Positions 35,272 to 43,253 of a stretch of 64,000 nucleotides of DNA are shown in pieces (positions within the stretch are counted from its first letter, which is position 1; every line of letters starts with the position of its first letter). Under the pieces are notes generated by a model. It saw nothing but the letters and a program-made list of their open reading frames with translations. It was not told the origin of the DNA and made no database searches. The translations under genes were made by a program, and so were the position numbers. The DNA comes from Gordonia sp. 'Campus' (GTDB lineage: Bacteria; Actinomycetota; Actinomycetes; Mycobacteriales; Mycobacteriaceae). The stretch is taken from contig NZ_JAKOIW010000010.1 of NCBI RefSeq assembly GCF_022206305.1, positions 62,001-126,000 on the forward strand. The letters are read 5' to 3'.

Positions 35272-35679
35272 TCAGTCGACCACCCCGTCGACATAGACCC
35301 AGCGGCGATCACGTCGCGCGAACCGGCTGCGCTCGTGCAGAGATCCGCGTTCTGCGCCTCGCCGGTAGTACGCCGTGAAGGTCACCTCGCCCTCGACATC
35401 GAAGGGGGAACCGGCGGCGCTCGACTCGATGTCGAGGCGGTACCAGCGCATCGACGGGTCGAGTTCCAGCACGGCAGGGCGGGTGTCGGGGTGCCAGCTC
35501 GCGAGCAGATGGTTGCGATCGCCGAGCGCGAAAGCGGTGAAACGCGACCGCATCAAAGCCTCGGCGGTGGGCGCGGCACGCTCACCGGCGAGGACGGGTC
35601 CGCAGCAGTCGCCGAGAACGAGACCCGACAGACACGGGCATCTCTCGGAGGCATCTCGGTTTACCGATTCACTGGTCAC
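35272..35679 (-). CDS. YchJ-like UPF0225 family protein
   Basis: 135 residues. An N-terminal zinc-type Cys cluster CPCLSGLVLGDCCGP resembles the SEC-C motif. The YchJ core follows: APTAEALMRSRFTAFALGD, SWHPDTRPAVLELD, W-Y and the strand VTFTAYYR. The last residues (RWVYVDGVVD) match family C-termini. The function of the family is unsettled; a NTF2-like fold with a zinc knuckle is expected. It is convergent with the ABM copy-2 gene and stands alone. Confidence 0.85.
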   Translation of the reverse strand: MTSESVNRDASERCPCLSGLVLGDCCGPVLAGERAAPTAEALMRSRFTAFALGDRNHLLASWHPDTRPAVLELDPSMRWYRLDIESSAAGSPFDVEGEVTFTAYYRRGAERGSLHERSRFARRDRRWVYVDGVVD

Positions 35680-35772
35680 CTGTCGATCTTAGGGGTAGAC
35701 AGGAGGAGCGGTCGGCTGCGTGTGCCGGCCACCGCACCCCCGCCCGCAGGTTTCATGATTGGAGCGATCCCC

Positions 35773-35994
35773 TTGTCGGACAATGTGTATCGAGTCATCG
35801 AAGTAGTCGGGTCCTCGGACTCCGGCACCGACGACGCCATTCGGAATGCGATCGCGCGTGCAGCCCAGACCGTCAACCACCTCGACTGGTTCGAGGTGAC
35901 CGAGACCCGCGGCCACATCGAGAACGGCCAGATCGCACATTTCCAGGTCACGCTGAAGGTCGGTTTCAAACTCGAGGGTTCCGACGCCACCTAG
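35773..35994 (+). CDS. Dodecin, flavin-storage protein
   Basis: 73-residue dodecin. It begins LSDNVYRVIEVVGSS from a TTG start, then DAIRNAIARAAQTVNHLDWF and GHIENGQIAHFQVTLKVGFK, as in actinobacterial dodecins. The Trp that stacks on flavin is in HLDWFEV. I chose TTG 35773 because GGAG lies 8 nt upstream and the protein then begins exactly where family members do; ATG 35755 would add six residues. Dodecamers of this protein bind riboflavin, FMN or FAD and buffer them. Confidence 0.9.
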   Translation: MSDNVYRVIEVVGSSDSGTDDAIRNAIARAAQTVNHLDWFEVTETRGHIENGQIAHFQVTLKVGFKLEGSDAT

Positions 35995-36014
35995 CGATCA
36001 CCCCGGCGGGTTCC

Positions 36015-36905
36015 TCACGACTCGGTTCTCGCGGTCGTGAGGAACGCGCCGATCGCGGTGGCGACCGCCTGCGGGTCGTCGAGCATGGGCAGTACCGCCG
36101 CGCCCGGCATGGGGACGTAACGTCCACGCGGCAACAGGTCGGCCAGCCTGAGACCGTGGGCTGGTGGCATCACGCGATTGTCCGGTGCCCACAGCACGAG
36201 CGCATCGCCGTCGAAATCGGCCAGCGCCTCGGTACGCCGGATGAGTTCGGCGCCATCGAAATCCGTCGTCACATACTTGGTCACGTCGCGCCGGATCCGC
36301 GAATCCGTGAGCACCGGATCGGTCCAGCGCCGCATCTGAGCCGGGTCGACCGGACCGTTGACCATCCAACCCCACAGCAGTGGCAGTCGGCGCAGCCAAC
36401 CGATGCGTAGCTGCCGCGCGGCCAGGGCTATCCCGCCGGGCAGGCGTACGGCGAGCGTGGCCATCTTGCCCGGTAGGCCCGGCGGGAAGTTGTCGAAGGC
36501 CTCACACGGGAGCACGATCATCCGGCCGACTCGCCGGTCGAGCCCGAGCGCGGTCAGGAACAGTGCACCACCCCAGTCCGAATGGACGAGTGTCACGTCG
36601 TCGAGGTCGAGCGTGTCGAGGATCTCGGCGACGAGGCCCACCATGCCGTCCATGGACAGGTCGGCATCGTCGTGCAGCGGAATGCGGTGGGATCCGAGCG
36701 GTAGAACGGGTCTGATGTATCGGAATCGACTGGGCAGTAACGGAATCACCGCATCCCAGACCTCGTGATCCATCAGCAGGCCGTGCAGGAACACGACGGG
36801 CGGGCCGGCGCCCTCGTCGGCGTACTCGATGATTCCCGCGGATGTGGCGATCCGTTTCATGGTCGTCGACCGCGTCTCGCTGATGGCCTCGTGGTCGTGT
36901 GTCAT
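36015..36905 (-). CDS. Alpha/beta-hydrolase-fold protein with DW nucleophile elbow and no catalytic His
   Basis: 296 residues. The fold is clear: oxyanion HGLLMDHEVW near residue 48, nucleophile elbow LVHSDWGGAL near residue 115, and the acid strand ALVLWAPDNRVMPPAHG near residue 240. The elbow has Asp in the nucleophile position, as in epoxide hydrolases and haloalkane dehalogenases. At the C-terminus, where family members read GxxH, this one reads PMPGAAVLPMLDDP, so the catalytic His is replaced by Val. Either it is not a conventional hydrolase or another His serves. ATG 36905 has AGAGGAG 9 nt upstream. It is divergent from a TetR gene and likely controlled by it. Confidence 0.85.
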   Translation of the reverse strand: MTHDHEAISETRSTTMKRIATSAGIIEYADEGAGPPVVFLHGLLMDHEVWDAVIPLLPSRFRYIRPVLPLGSHRIPLHDDADLSMDGMVGLVAEILDTLDLDDVTLVHSDWGGALFLTALGLDRRVGRMIVLPCEAFDNFPPGLPGKMATLAVRLPGGIALAARQLRIGWLRRLPLLWGWMVNGPVDPAQMRRWTDPVLTDSRIRRDVTKYVTTDFDGAELIRRTEALADFDGDALVLWAPDNRVMPPAHGLRLADLLPRGRYVPMPGAAVLPMLDDPQAVATAIGAFLTTARTES

Positions 36906-36954
36906 GGCCGGTCTCCTCTGGTGGACGCGCGAGTCGGCGGAAGGATGAACGCCG

Positions 36955-36990
36955 TCTAGAACGATCACTCTAGAACAGATGCTCTAGAAT
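36955..36990. promoter_or_regulatory. Three TCTAGAA(C/T) repeats in 14-bp steps between divergent genes
   Basis: TCTAGAAC at 36955-36962, TCTAGAAC at 36969-36976 and TCTAGAAT at 36983-36990. Each contains the self-complementary TCTAGA, so the block is a phased array with 14-bp period. It spans from 50 nt upstream of the hydrolase start to the ATG of the TetR gene (36989). A TetR autoregulatory operator that blocks translation start is likely. Confidence 0.75.
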
Positions 36991-37603
36991 GGCCAGGGTG
37001 AAGACGGACGAACGCATCGTGGTGGCGATGACCGAACTGCTGCGCAGACAGGGCTATGCCGCAACGGGGATCAAACAAGTGGTGGACGCAGCCGGCGCAC
37101 CCATCGGCTCCATCTACCACCACTTCAGCGGGGGCAAGCGCGACGTCGCGGCCGCCGCGCTGCGACGATCCGGTGCGGCGTACGGAGAACTCGTCGGAAT
37201 GCTGCTCGCCCCCTACGACGACATCGCGGAGGGAATCGAGGCGGCGTTCGTCTCGGCGTCGGAGACCATCGCCGACAGCGGGTGGCTCAACATGTGTCCG
37301 GTGGGGACTGTCGCGGGGGAGGTCGCCGACACCGAGCCGGAGCTGCGGACGATCGCCGCGGAGGTCATCGACGGGTGGGTGGAGCAGGGTTCGGCGTTGT
37401 ATCGAGCACGAGGGCTGCCCGACGCGGACGCTCACGCGCTGATGCTGGCAGTCGTGGCATCCCTCGAAGGCGCCTTCATTCTCGCGCGCACGCAGCGGTC
37501 GACGGCCCCGATCCTCGCTGGCGGCCGCGCGATGGGCGCCTTCGCCCGCCAACTGACCGCGGCGGCGGCGAATACCCGCTCCGACACCGCCGCCCCTGCC
37601 TGA
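36989..37603 (+). CDS. TetR/AcrR-family regulator
   Basis: 204-residue regulator. The HTH is at about residues 12-55: ATGIKQVVDAAGAPIGSIYH followed by HF and a Gly-Gly-Lys turn (LmrA/YxaF-like TetR subfamily). The C-terminal part has the subfamily's NMCPVGTVAGE segment. Its ATG lies inside the third TCTAGAA repeat, so it probably represses itself and the divergent hydrolase-like gene. The inducer is unknown. Confidence 0.9.
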   Translation: MARVKTDERIVVAMTELLRRQGYAATGIKQVVDAAGAPIGSIYHHFSGGKRDVAAAALRRSGAAYGELVGMLLAPYDDIAEGIEAAFVSASETIADSGWLNMCPVGTVAGEVADTEPELRTIAAEVIDGWVEQGSALYRARGLPDADAHALMLAVVASLEGAFILARTQRSTAPILAGGRAMGAFARQLTAAAANTRSDTAAPA

Positions 37604-37720
37604 CCCCGCGGTCCGTCGCGTCGTCGCTCGCGTTCGCCGTGCGCCTCCTCGGCACCGAACCTAGACTTCGGGGACCATGACGCCCGACCATCCCGTTCCC
37701 CTTCCCCGCCGGGACGACCG

Positions 37721-39130
37721 GTGAGGTACACCCAGACGATCGCCGGCACCACCCATGAGTTCGACGGCCTCGTCGAACTCATGGCGAAGGCGACCCCCCG
37801 TCGGTCCGGTGACGAGCTGGCCGGTTGTGCTGCGCACTCCGACGCCGAACGCGCCGCTGCCGCTTGGCAACTCGGCGACGTCCCCTTGACCCGGTTTCTC
37901 GAGGAGCCGCTGGTTCCCTATGAATCCGACGATGTCACCCGGTTGATCGTCGACACGCACGACCGCAGCGCGTTCGCCGAGATCGCCCACCTGACTGTCG
38001 GCGGGTTCCGGGACTGGCTGTTGGAGATCGCCCCACGCGCCGACGCCGCCGACCGGCTCTCCCGGATCGCCCCCGGACTGACGCCGGAGATGGTCGCAGC
38101 AGCGTCGAAGATCATGCGGAACCAGGACCTGATCCTGGTGGCCGCCGCGGCGAGGGTGACGTCGGCCTTCCGCACCACCATCGGGCTGCCCGGCCGGATC
38201 GCCACGCGCCTCCAACCCAACCACCCCACCGACGATCCCCGGGGTATCGCCGCGGCCACCCTCGACGGGCTCCTGATGGGATGTGGCGACGCGGTCATCG
38301 GGATCAACCCGGCGTCGGACTCACCGCGGGCGACCGCGGACCTGCTCCACATGCTCGACGACATCCGGCAGCGTTTCGAGATCCCGATGCAGTCGTGCGT
38401 GTTGTCGCACGTCACGACCACCGTCGAGCTCATCGAGCAGGGTGTGCCCGTCGACCTGGTGTTCCAGTCGATAGCGGGCACCGAGGGCGCCAACAACGGG
38501 TTCGGGGTGACGCTGGAGATGTTGCGCGACGCCGACGAGGCCTGCCGGTCCCTGCGTCGCGGGACCGTGGGCGACAACGTGATGTACCTGGAAACCGGTC
38601 AGGGATCGGCACTCTCGGCCGGCGCGCACCTCGGGGTCGGCGGCAAACCGGTCGACCAGCAGACTCTGGAGACCCGTGCATACGCGGTGGCGCGGGAGCT
38701 GAATCCGTTGCTGATCAACACCGTCGTCGGGTTCATCGGTCCCGAATACCTCTACGACGGCAAAGAGATCATCCGCGCCGGACTCGAAGATCACTTCTGC
38801 GGCAAGCTGCTCGGGCTGCCGATGGGCGTCGACGTCTGCTACACCAACCATGCCGAAGCCGATCAGGACGACATGGACACGCTCCTCACGTTGCTCGGCG
38901 TCGCCGGGGCTGCGTTCGTCATCGCCGTGCCCGGGGCGGATGACGTGATGCTCGGCTATCAGAGCCTGTCGTTCCACGACGCGCTCTATGTCCGTGAGGC
39001 ACTTGGCCTTCGGCCCGCCCCCGAGTTCGAGTCCTGGCTCGCCCGACTCGGCATGACCGATGGCGACGGTCGAATCCTGCCCGTGGATCCCGGCGAGTCT
39101 CCCCTGATGTCGCTGACGGCCGGACGATGA
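37721..39130 (+). CDS. eutB: Ethanolamine ammonia-lyase large subunit
   Basis: 469-residue EutB. It cleaves ethanolamine to acetaldehyde and ammonia with adenosylcobalamin. Recognisable blocks are LIVDTHDRSAFAEIAHLTVG, RIATRLQPNHPTDDPRG, GDAVIGINPASD, QSCVLSHVTTT, AGTEGANNGFG and the C-terminal NHAEADQDDMD. Length is typical. The start GTG 37721 begins MRYTQTIAG, as expected. It overlaps eutC by 4 nt (ATGA). No microcompartment or reactivase genes are seen nearby, so this is the minimal actinobacterial eutBC pair. Confidence 0.95.
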   Translation: MRYTQTIAGTTHEFDGLVELMAKATPRRSGDELAGCAAHSDAERAAAAWQLGDVPLTRFLEEPLVPYESDDVTRLIVDTHDRSAFAEIAHLTVGGFRDWLLEIAPRADAADRLSRIAPGLTPEMVAAASKIMRNQDLILVAAAARVTSAFRTTIGLPGRIATRLQPNHPTDDPRGIAAATLDGLLMGCGDAVIGINPASDSPRATADLLHMLDDIRQRFEIPMQSCVLSHVTTTVELIEQGVPVDLVFQSIAGTEGANNGFGVTLEMLRDADEACRSLRRGTVGDNVMYLETGQGSALSAGAHLGVGGKPVDQQTLETRAYAVARELNPLLINTVVGFIGPEYLYDGKEIIRAGLEDHFCGKLLGLPMGVDVCYTNHAEADQDDMDTLLTLLGVAGAAFVIAVPGADDVMLGYQSLSFHDALYVREALGLRPAPEFESWLARLGMTDGDGRILPVDPGESPLMSLTAGR

Positions 39131-39912
39131 CGGCGGACCGGCCCACATCTGCCGATGACGAGGGTCGGCAACCCGACCCGTGGGCCGACCTGCGCCGGAC
39201 CACCCAGGCCCGTATCGGACTCGGCCGCACGGGCAATTCCCTTCCGTCACGGCGGGTCCTCGAATTCCAGACCGCCCATGCGATCGCGCGCGATGCCGTG
39301 CACGAACCCCTCGACGTCGACGGGTTCGCCCGTGGCATCGGCGAACTCGATCTCGACGCGCCGATCGTGGTCACCAGTCGCGCGACGACACGCAGCGAGT
39401 ACCTGCGCCGGCCGGATCTGGGCCGGATGCCCGACGACCTCTCGCAGGTCCCGCGCGCCGACACCGAGATCGGGATCGTGATGGCCGACGGACTGTCGCC
39501 GCGGGCACTCGCCGACCACGGCCACGGCCTCGTCGCAGCTCTGCTGCGTCAGTTCGACGGCCGCTACTCCATCGCACCGCCGGTCATCGCGACCGAGGCA
39601 CGCGTCGCCCTCGGCGATCACATCGGCGAGGCCCTCGGCGTCACCACCCTCATCGTGATCATCGGTGAGCGACCCGGGCTCTCGGTCGCCGACAGTCTGG
39701 GCATCTACCTCACGCACCTCCCTCGGCCGGGACGCGCCGACTCCGACCGGAACTGCATCTCCAACATCCACCCGCCCGACGGCCTGCACTACGAGACCGC
39801 CGCGCGGACCACCGCCGCACTCATCGATGGCGCCCGACGGCTCGGACGATCCGGGGTCGCGCTGAAGGACCTGTCGGGCGACGATCCGCAGGCGCTGTCG
39901 CCTGGGTCGTGA
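39127..39912 (+). CDS. eutC: Ethanolamine ammonia-lyase small subunit
   Basis: 261-residue EutC. Hallmarks are TQARIGLGRTGNSLPSRRVL near the N-terminus, the LEFQTAHAIARDAVHEPLD helix, IVTSRATTRSEYLRRPDLG, and ERPGLSVADSLGIYLTHLPR with the cobalamin-contact region SDRNCISNIHPPDGL. It starts in an ATGA overlap with eutB, so the subunits are coupled. The gene is the last of the pair and is followed by 451 bp without genes. Confidence 0.94.
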   Translation: MTADRPTSADDEGRQPDPWADLRRTTQARIGLGRTGNSLPSRRVLEFQTAHAIARDAVHEPLDVDGFARGIGELDLDAPIVVTSRATTRSEYLRRPDLGRMPDDLSQVPRADTEIGIVMADGLSPRALADHGHGLVAALLRQFDGRYSIAPPVIATEARVALGDHIGEALGVTTLIVIIGERPGLSVADSLGIYLTHLPRPGRADSDRNCISNIHPPDGLHYETAARTTAALIDGARRLGRSGVALKDLSGDDPQALSPGS

Positions 39913-39934
39913 GCTGCTCGACGGTGCGTCGGCC

Positions 39935-40001
39935 AGAAGCGCTGGTTTGGGTCAGCGGCGCTAGCTGCAACTAGCGCAGATGGATGTCAGCTAGCGCTTC
40001 T
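39935..40001. repeat. Intergenic structured repeat, copy A
   Basis: AGAAGCGCT (39935-39943) and AGCGCTTCT (39993-40001) are perfect inverted arms. Inside is a second hairpin GCGCTAG-CTGCAA-CTAGCGC. About 60 bp align with copy B at 40241-40299 with the same spacing. The region 39913-40363 otherwise has no gene I can support. Confidence 0.8.
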
Positions 40002-40090
40002 GTACGGCCGCACCGCGTGAGGGTCGGCAACGTCGAACCGGCACCGCGGCGGTCATCACCTCGCAGGGACCAGTGACCGGCGGCCGCCAG

Positions 40091-40164
40091 CGAAATCTCG
40101 TCCATCTCAGCGGAGCGCGAGGGCAATATGCCCTTCCCGCGTCGTGAGGTGGATGAGAAATTCG
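40091..40164. repeat. 74-bp imperfect palindrome between the two structured repeats
   Basis: Arms of about 35 bp. The left begins CGAAATCTCGTCCATCTCA; the right, read backwards, is CGAATTTCTCATCCACCTCA. The centre is the perfect AGGGCA-ATA-TGCCCT at 40110-40124. It could fold into a long hairpin. It carries no ORF with recognisable coding character and has MITE-like symmetry, but flanking target-site duplications were not seen. Confidence 0.65.
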
Positions 40165-40237
40165 CGTGGGTGGCGGCGGCGCTCCGCTCCGGCCTCAACG
40201 TCTGCACCGTGGACCGCAAACAGCTCTGAGGCCCACA

Positions 40238-40305
40238 CGAAAGCGCTGGTTCGGTTCAGCTGCGCTGGTTACAACCAGCGCAACAACTCCCAACCAGCGC
40301 GTATG
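40238..40305. repeat. Intergenic structured repeat, copy B
   Basis: Contains GCGCTGGTT-AC-AACCAGCGC (40262-40281) and a further AACCAGCGC arm ending near 40300. It aligns to copy A over about 60 bp. The stem base pair that is A-T in copy A (GCGCTAG/CTAGCGC) is G-C in copy B (GCGCTGG/CCAGCGC), so pairing is preserved. Confidence 0.8.
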
Positions 40306-40363
40306 CGGACGCGGGTTTCGGAGTGGCTTGCGGCGCTCCGCACTTCGACCGCGCGGGTCTCGA

Positions 40364-40690
40364 TCAGGTCCCGAGGATCTTGGCCTTCTGTGCGGCGAAC
40401 TCGGCTTCGGTGAGAATGCCCTGCTGGTAGAGCGCACCGAGTTCCTTCAGCGCCGAGATGGTGTCCGTCGGGCTGGGCGCGGGTGGCTGCGGGGGCGCCT
40501 GCTGCGGAGCTTCGGTGTACTGGGGCTGGGCGTATTGCGGCTGGGCGTACTGCTGTTGCTGCGGATTCTGCGCCGAGCCGCCTTGCTGTGCCCATCGGTT
40601 CGCCTGGCGTCGTGACACGCGGTTGCTCACCGCCGTCGCTGTGCCGGAGATGACGGCGGTACGTGCGACGCCACGGAGAAGTCCTGGCAT
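40364..40690 (-). CDS. SHOCT-domain small protein with Gln/Pro-rich linker
   Basis: 108 residues. An N-terminal segment (LLRGVARTAVISGTATAVSN) is followed by a low-complexity stretch rich in Gln, Pro and Tyr (PQQQQYAQPQYAQPQY). A C-terminal SHOCT domain follows (TISALKELGALYQQGILTEA, then EFAAQKAKILGT). SHOCT proteins are small, often membrane-associated, with an oligomerisation or tethering role that is unclear. It is followed upstream on the same strand by the DUF6325-type gene 46 nt away; these two families are often neighbours. Confidence 0.88.
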   Translation of the reverse strand: MPGLLRGVARTAVISGTATAVSNRVSRRQANRWAQQGGSAQNPQQQQYAQPQYAQPQYTEAPQQAPPQPPAPSPTDTISALKELGALYQQGILTEAEFAAQKAKILGT

Positions 40691-40736
40691 GGTGCGTCCT
40701 TTCGGGTATCGGATTCGGTCATCGGCAGTCGTGGTG

Positions 40737-41252
40737 CTAAGCCGTCGATGCGGGAATCGTCACCTCGTCGACCGCATCGAGTTGCGCGAGCAGCGCTTCG
40801 GCCGGTATCCGCCCCGACGCCACGAGCCGTCCACCGTTGTTGCGTACCGCCGTGGCGAACGGTGCGGCCCAGGTGTTCTCCCATATCAGCACGGCGGCAC
40901 TGGATCCCGGATCGATCACCCCGGCCGCCTCCGCGAGGTCGGCGTCGTCGAGCAACGAGGTCGATGCTCCGTCGAAGATCGCGAAGTCCACTCCGAGCGA
41001 ATCGATCTCGAGGCGGGCGACCGTCCCGTCAGCGTCCTTGGTGATGAAGACGATGTCGATGAGCCGCACGATTCCGCGGTCGATCAGGTCGATCAGATGC
41101 GGCAGCGCCTCACCCGTGGGCTGTCTACCGGCCCACTCGACCACGATGTAGTCGATGGGTCCGAGTTCCCGGTCCGTTCCCGCATCCGTGGGCGGTGCCG
41201 CCTGGCTGCTCGTGTCCGCCGTTCGGTCGGCAGCGAGTTCCTGTTCTCCCAT
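40737..41252 (-). CDS. DUF6325/DUF1269-like protein
   Basis: 171 residues, soluble. After about 28 acidic variable residues the conserved domain starts LGPIDYIVVEWAGRQPTGE and continues LIDLIDRGIVRLIDIVFI, then TWAAPFATAVRNNGGRLVA. This matches the family of actinobacterial proteins next to SHOCT-domain genes. The ferredoxin-like fold is predicted, and no enzymatic function is known. GGAG precedes the ATG closely. Confidence 0.8.
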   Translation of the reverse strand: MGEQELAADRTADTSSQAAPPTDAGTDRELGPIDYIVVEWAGRQPTGEALPHLIDLIDRGIVRLIDIVFITKDADGTVARLEIDSLGVDFAIFDGASTSLLDDADLAEAAGVIDPGSSAAVLIWENTWAAPFATAVRNNGGRLVASGRIPAEALLAQLDAVDEVTIPASTA

Positions 41253-41305
41253 TGCTCACTCCTCTGTCGCTGGTTTCTCAACGATCCGTTCCCGCGCTTT
41301 CGGCC

Positions 41306-43147
41306 CTACCGCAGGTCGACGACCGACTCTCCGGGACTCGCCTCGTACAGCTCGCCGATCTCGGCGGCGTACTTCGTCTCGATCGGCTTGCGCCGCAGCT
41401 TCATCGTCGGGGTGAGCTCGTCTCCCCCGGGGTCCCACGCGGTGGGCACGATGGTGAAGCGCTTGACCTGCTCGACCCGCGAGAGCGTCTTGTTCCCCGC
41501 CCGGATGGCCATGGAGATCTCCTCCACCACCTGGGGATGCGACGACAACTCGGCAAGGTCCGCCCCCGACACGTCAAGCGACTTCGCCCGCGCAGCGGCG
41601 GCGTCCGGGTCGAGGACCACCAGTGCCGACACATAGGGTTTGGAGTCCCCGATCGCGGCCACCTGACCGATCAGCGACGACGCCGCCTTCATCGCGTTCT
41701 CGATGTTGGTCGGCGACATGTTCTTTCCGGACTCATTGATCATGAGTTCCTTCTTGCGGTCGACGATCGTGACGTTGCCGTCGTCGTCGATCGTCGCGAT
41801 GTCACCGGTGGACAGCCAGCCGTCGGCGTCGATCGTCTCGGCGGTCTTGTCCGGCATGCCGCGGTATCCACGCATGACGACCGGGCCCCGGACGAGGAGT
41901 TCACCGTCGTCGGCCAGCCGGACTTCCATGCCGCGCACCGGTTTTCCGACGGTGCCGATCCGCAGGTTGTCATTGGTCGTCATCGTCGAGACGCCCGTCG
42001 TCTCCGACATCCCCCACACCTCGAGGACCGGAATCCCCAGGCCTAGGAAGAACTTCAGCACCTCGGGCGGGATCGCGGCCGCACCGGAGCCGGCGAACGA
42101 GACCTGGTCCAGACCCAACGTCGTACGGACCTTATGCAAGACCAGACGATCGGCGAGGCCGTGCGCGAGACCACCGGAACCCGGGCCACCCGACCCCGCG
42201 GCGTCGAGCTGCGCCTGTGCCCTCGACGCCCCGGTCCGAAAGGCCCAGCCGGCGAGCGCCTTCTTCACCGGACTCGACTCTTCGGCGAGCTTCGCCTCGA
42301 TGCCGGCACGGATCTTCTGCCAGACCCGTGGCACTCCGAAGAAGAAAGTTGGGTGCACATCTGGTAGCGCGGCCGCGATCTCACGTGGGTCGGGCACGGT
42401 GGTGATCTGGATACCGCGCATCATGTTCGCCGCATGGGACGACACCCGGTCGGCGATGTGCGCGGCCGGCAGGTACGAGATCGCACGATCATCGAAACCG
42501 GCCTCGACGATCTCGGCGAGTGCTGTCATCTCCGCGACGATGTTGCGGTGGGTGATCTCCACGCCCTTCGGCGGACCCGTCGTCCCTGATGTGTAGATGA
42601 GGGTGGCGAGGTCATGGGAGTCGACCGCCTGCCACGACGCGGTGAAATCGAAGCCCTCCGGTGGTGGCATGTGCTCGACGTCGGCGAGCGAGATCGTCCC
42701 CGTCGCCACCCCGTCGACGACGATCGTGGTCGCAACCCCCGTCGAGGCCGCGGAGATCACGGGCAGGAACACCTGCTCGGTGACGACCACCGCGTTGACT
42801 GCATTGCCGAACAGGTACTCGACCTGCTCGGGCGAACTCGTGTTGTAGATCGAGAAGGGAATCGCGCCCAGGTGCAGCGCGGCGGTGTCCACGAGGTGGA
42901 ACTCGGGACGGTTCGTCAGCATGATCCCCACGGTGTCGCCGCGAGAGACACCCAGCGCCGCGAGTCCGCCCGCGATGGCCTCCACCCGACGGGCGTACTG
43001 CGCCCAGGTGATCTCCTCGATGCCGCCGACGGTACGGAGGGCGACCGCATCAGGCCGCACCGTCACCGTCTGCTGGAATGCCGCAGGCAGCGTCGCCACC
43101 GCGACACCCGTCTGATGGGGGAAAGTGATCGGTTCCGTTGCGGTCAT
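41306..43147 (-). CDS. Long-chain fatty acid-CoA ligase (FadD15-like)
   Basis: 613-residue AMP-binding acyl-CoA synthetase. The P-loop motif is LIYTSGTTGPPKGVEITHRN near residue 185; further motifs are VWGMSETTGVSTMTTN near residue 330, DGWLSTGDIATIDDDGNV near residue 430 and the catalytic Lys region near VDRKKELMINESGKNMSP. The length and the C-terminal ELTPTMKLRRKPIETKYA mark the long-chain type. Start at ATG 43147 (GAGGAC upstream). It activates fatty acids for degradation or lipid synthesis; the nearby TesB and alkB genes fit a lipid- and hydrocarbon-using lifestyle. Confidence 0.92.
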   Translation of the reverse strand: MTATEPITFPHQTGVAVATLPAAFQQTVTVRPDAVALRTVGGIEEITWAQYARRVEAIAGGLAALGVSRGDTVGIMLTNRPEFHLVDTAALHLGAIPFSIYNTSSPEQVEYLFGNAVNAVVVTEQVFLPVISAASTGVATTIVVDGVATGTISLADVEHMPPPEGFDFTASWQAVDSHDLATLIYTSGTTGPPKGVEITHRNIVAEMTALAEIVEAGFDDRAISYLPAAHIADRVSSHAANMMRGIQITTVPDPREIAAALPDVHPTFFFGVPRVWQKIRAGIEAKLAEESSPVKKALAGWAFRTGASRAQAQLDAAGSGGPGSGGLAHGLADRLVLHKVRTTLGLDQVSFAGSGAAAIPPEVLKFFLGLGIPVLEVWGMSETTGVSTMTTNDNLRIGTVGKPVRGMEVRLADDGELLVRGPVVMRGYRGMPDKTAETIDADGWLSTGDIATIDDDGNVTIVDRKKELMINESGKNMSPTNIENAMKAASSLIGQVAAIGDSKPYVSALVVLDPDAAAARAKSLDVSGADLAELSSHPQVVEEISMAIRAGNKTLSRVEQVKRFTIVPTAWDPGGDELTPTMKLRRKPIETKYAAEIGELYEASPGESVVDLR

Positions 43148-43253
43148 CGCGTCCTCGACTAGCCGGGAGATGTGTTGCACATCACAATAGCGACGTCGGG
43201 GGTGGGCCGCGGCCGGATCACCCAGAAGGTAATTGGCCGGCAAAATCAACTGG

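Noticed and set aside
39971..40219. Small minus-strand ORF of 82 residues between eutC and the SHOCT gene
   Set aside because: It covers the palindrome and part of repeat A; composition is non-coding-like and no start signal is seen.
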